From NCBI RefSeq assembly GCF_003853705.1, contig NZ_QTQI01000015.1:1-64000 (forward strand): a DNA stretch of 64,000 nt. The letters run 5' to 3'. The position numbers and the translations under genes are program-made. Position 1 is the first letter of the stretch, and every line of letters begins with the position of its first letter. The notes beneath the pieces were generated by a model that was not told where the DNA came from, ran no database searches, and worked only from the letters and a program-made list of their open reading frames with translations. Positions 63,872 to 64,000 of this stretch are shown here, piece after piece. The stretch is from Burkholderia sp. Bp8992. Lineage in GTDB: Bacteria > Pseudomonadota > Gammaproteobacteria > Burkholderiales > Burkholderiaceae.

Positions 63872-64000
63872 TAGGCTTTCCTGGTCGTAAGGAATAGGAC
63901 GACATGCCCGCCAATGTAGTAATCGGCCGTGACCGTTATGTGGCACGACTGTGTCCTTTCAATGACGTGTCGCCGAATTGACTTTAGCAGAAAGCTTGCG

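Overview
The window looks like a chromosome segment of a Burkholderia species, most likely of the B. cepacia complex. This is inferred from the very high GC and G/C-ending codons, the Burkholderia-type porin, OlsB-type ornithine-lipid acyltransferase, and the gene families and their order; no database search was possible. A cut ISL3-family transposase tail lies at the left edge.

Left part (0.3-35.3 kb): metabolic and transport genes in small divergent units, many with their own regulator. In order: a nitrilase-fold amidohydrolase; a CitMHS transporter/AtuA-like operon facing a LysR gene; flavin reductase and VOC proteins with another LysR gene; an iron-starvation signalling set (ECF sigma, FecR, TonB receptor with STN domain, secreted protein) behind a Fur-box-like site; a trimeric porin; an unusual lytic transglycosylase with a VirB9-like segment; an I78-type inhibitor lipoprotein; MipA/OmpV beside an RstA/RstB-like two-component system; a second TonB receptor with a complete FecCD-type ABC importer; a deletion scar joining pieces of a LysR gene and a maleylacetate reductase; a dienoyl-CoA reductase-like flavoenzyme with an NTF2-like partner, divergent from a PadR regulator and separated by two palindromic operators; then acyl-CoA dehydrogenase, class II aldolase and a two-subunit molybdenum hydroxylase.

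Centre (35.9-48.2 kb): the most interesting region. It is a candidate exopolysaccharide locus: wecB (UDP-GlcNAc 2-epimerase) on one strand, then, after a 1.2 kb regulatory gap, a PgaC/NodC-like membrane glycosyltransferase, a bactofilin/beta-helix-like protein, a YaiO-type outer-membrane barrel, a polytopic membrane protein, a large secreted divergent polysaccharide deacetylase, a secreted alpha-toroid protein and an extra glmS. The set holds precursor supply, synthase, periplasmic modification/hydrolysis and an outer-membrane barrel, but is not the pga, pel, cellulose or cepacian gene set. Both transcription blocks are preceded by -24/-12 (sigma-54) promoter-like sequences about 0.2 kb upstream of the first gene.

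Right part: 48.3-55.2 kb is accessory DNA with lower GC and less biased codons, ending at a tRNA-Arg(TCT) gene. It carries a lipoprotein, small unknown proteins, a predicted PD-(D/E)XK-nuclease fusion protein, a zinc-ribbon protein and an SDH/ClpP-fold protease with an overlapping small gene; no integrase is visible. From 55.5 kb on, ordinary core genes return: uppP, aldose 1-epimerase, nlpD, an acyl-CoA synthetase, DUF2288, a MATE exporter and olsB, plus several very small membrane or lipoprotein genes.
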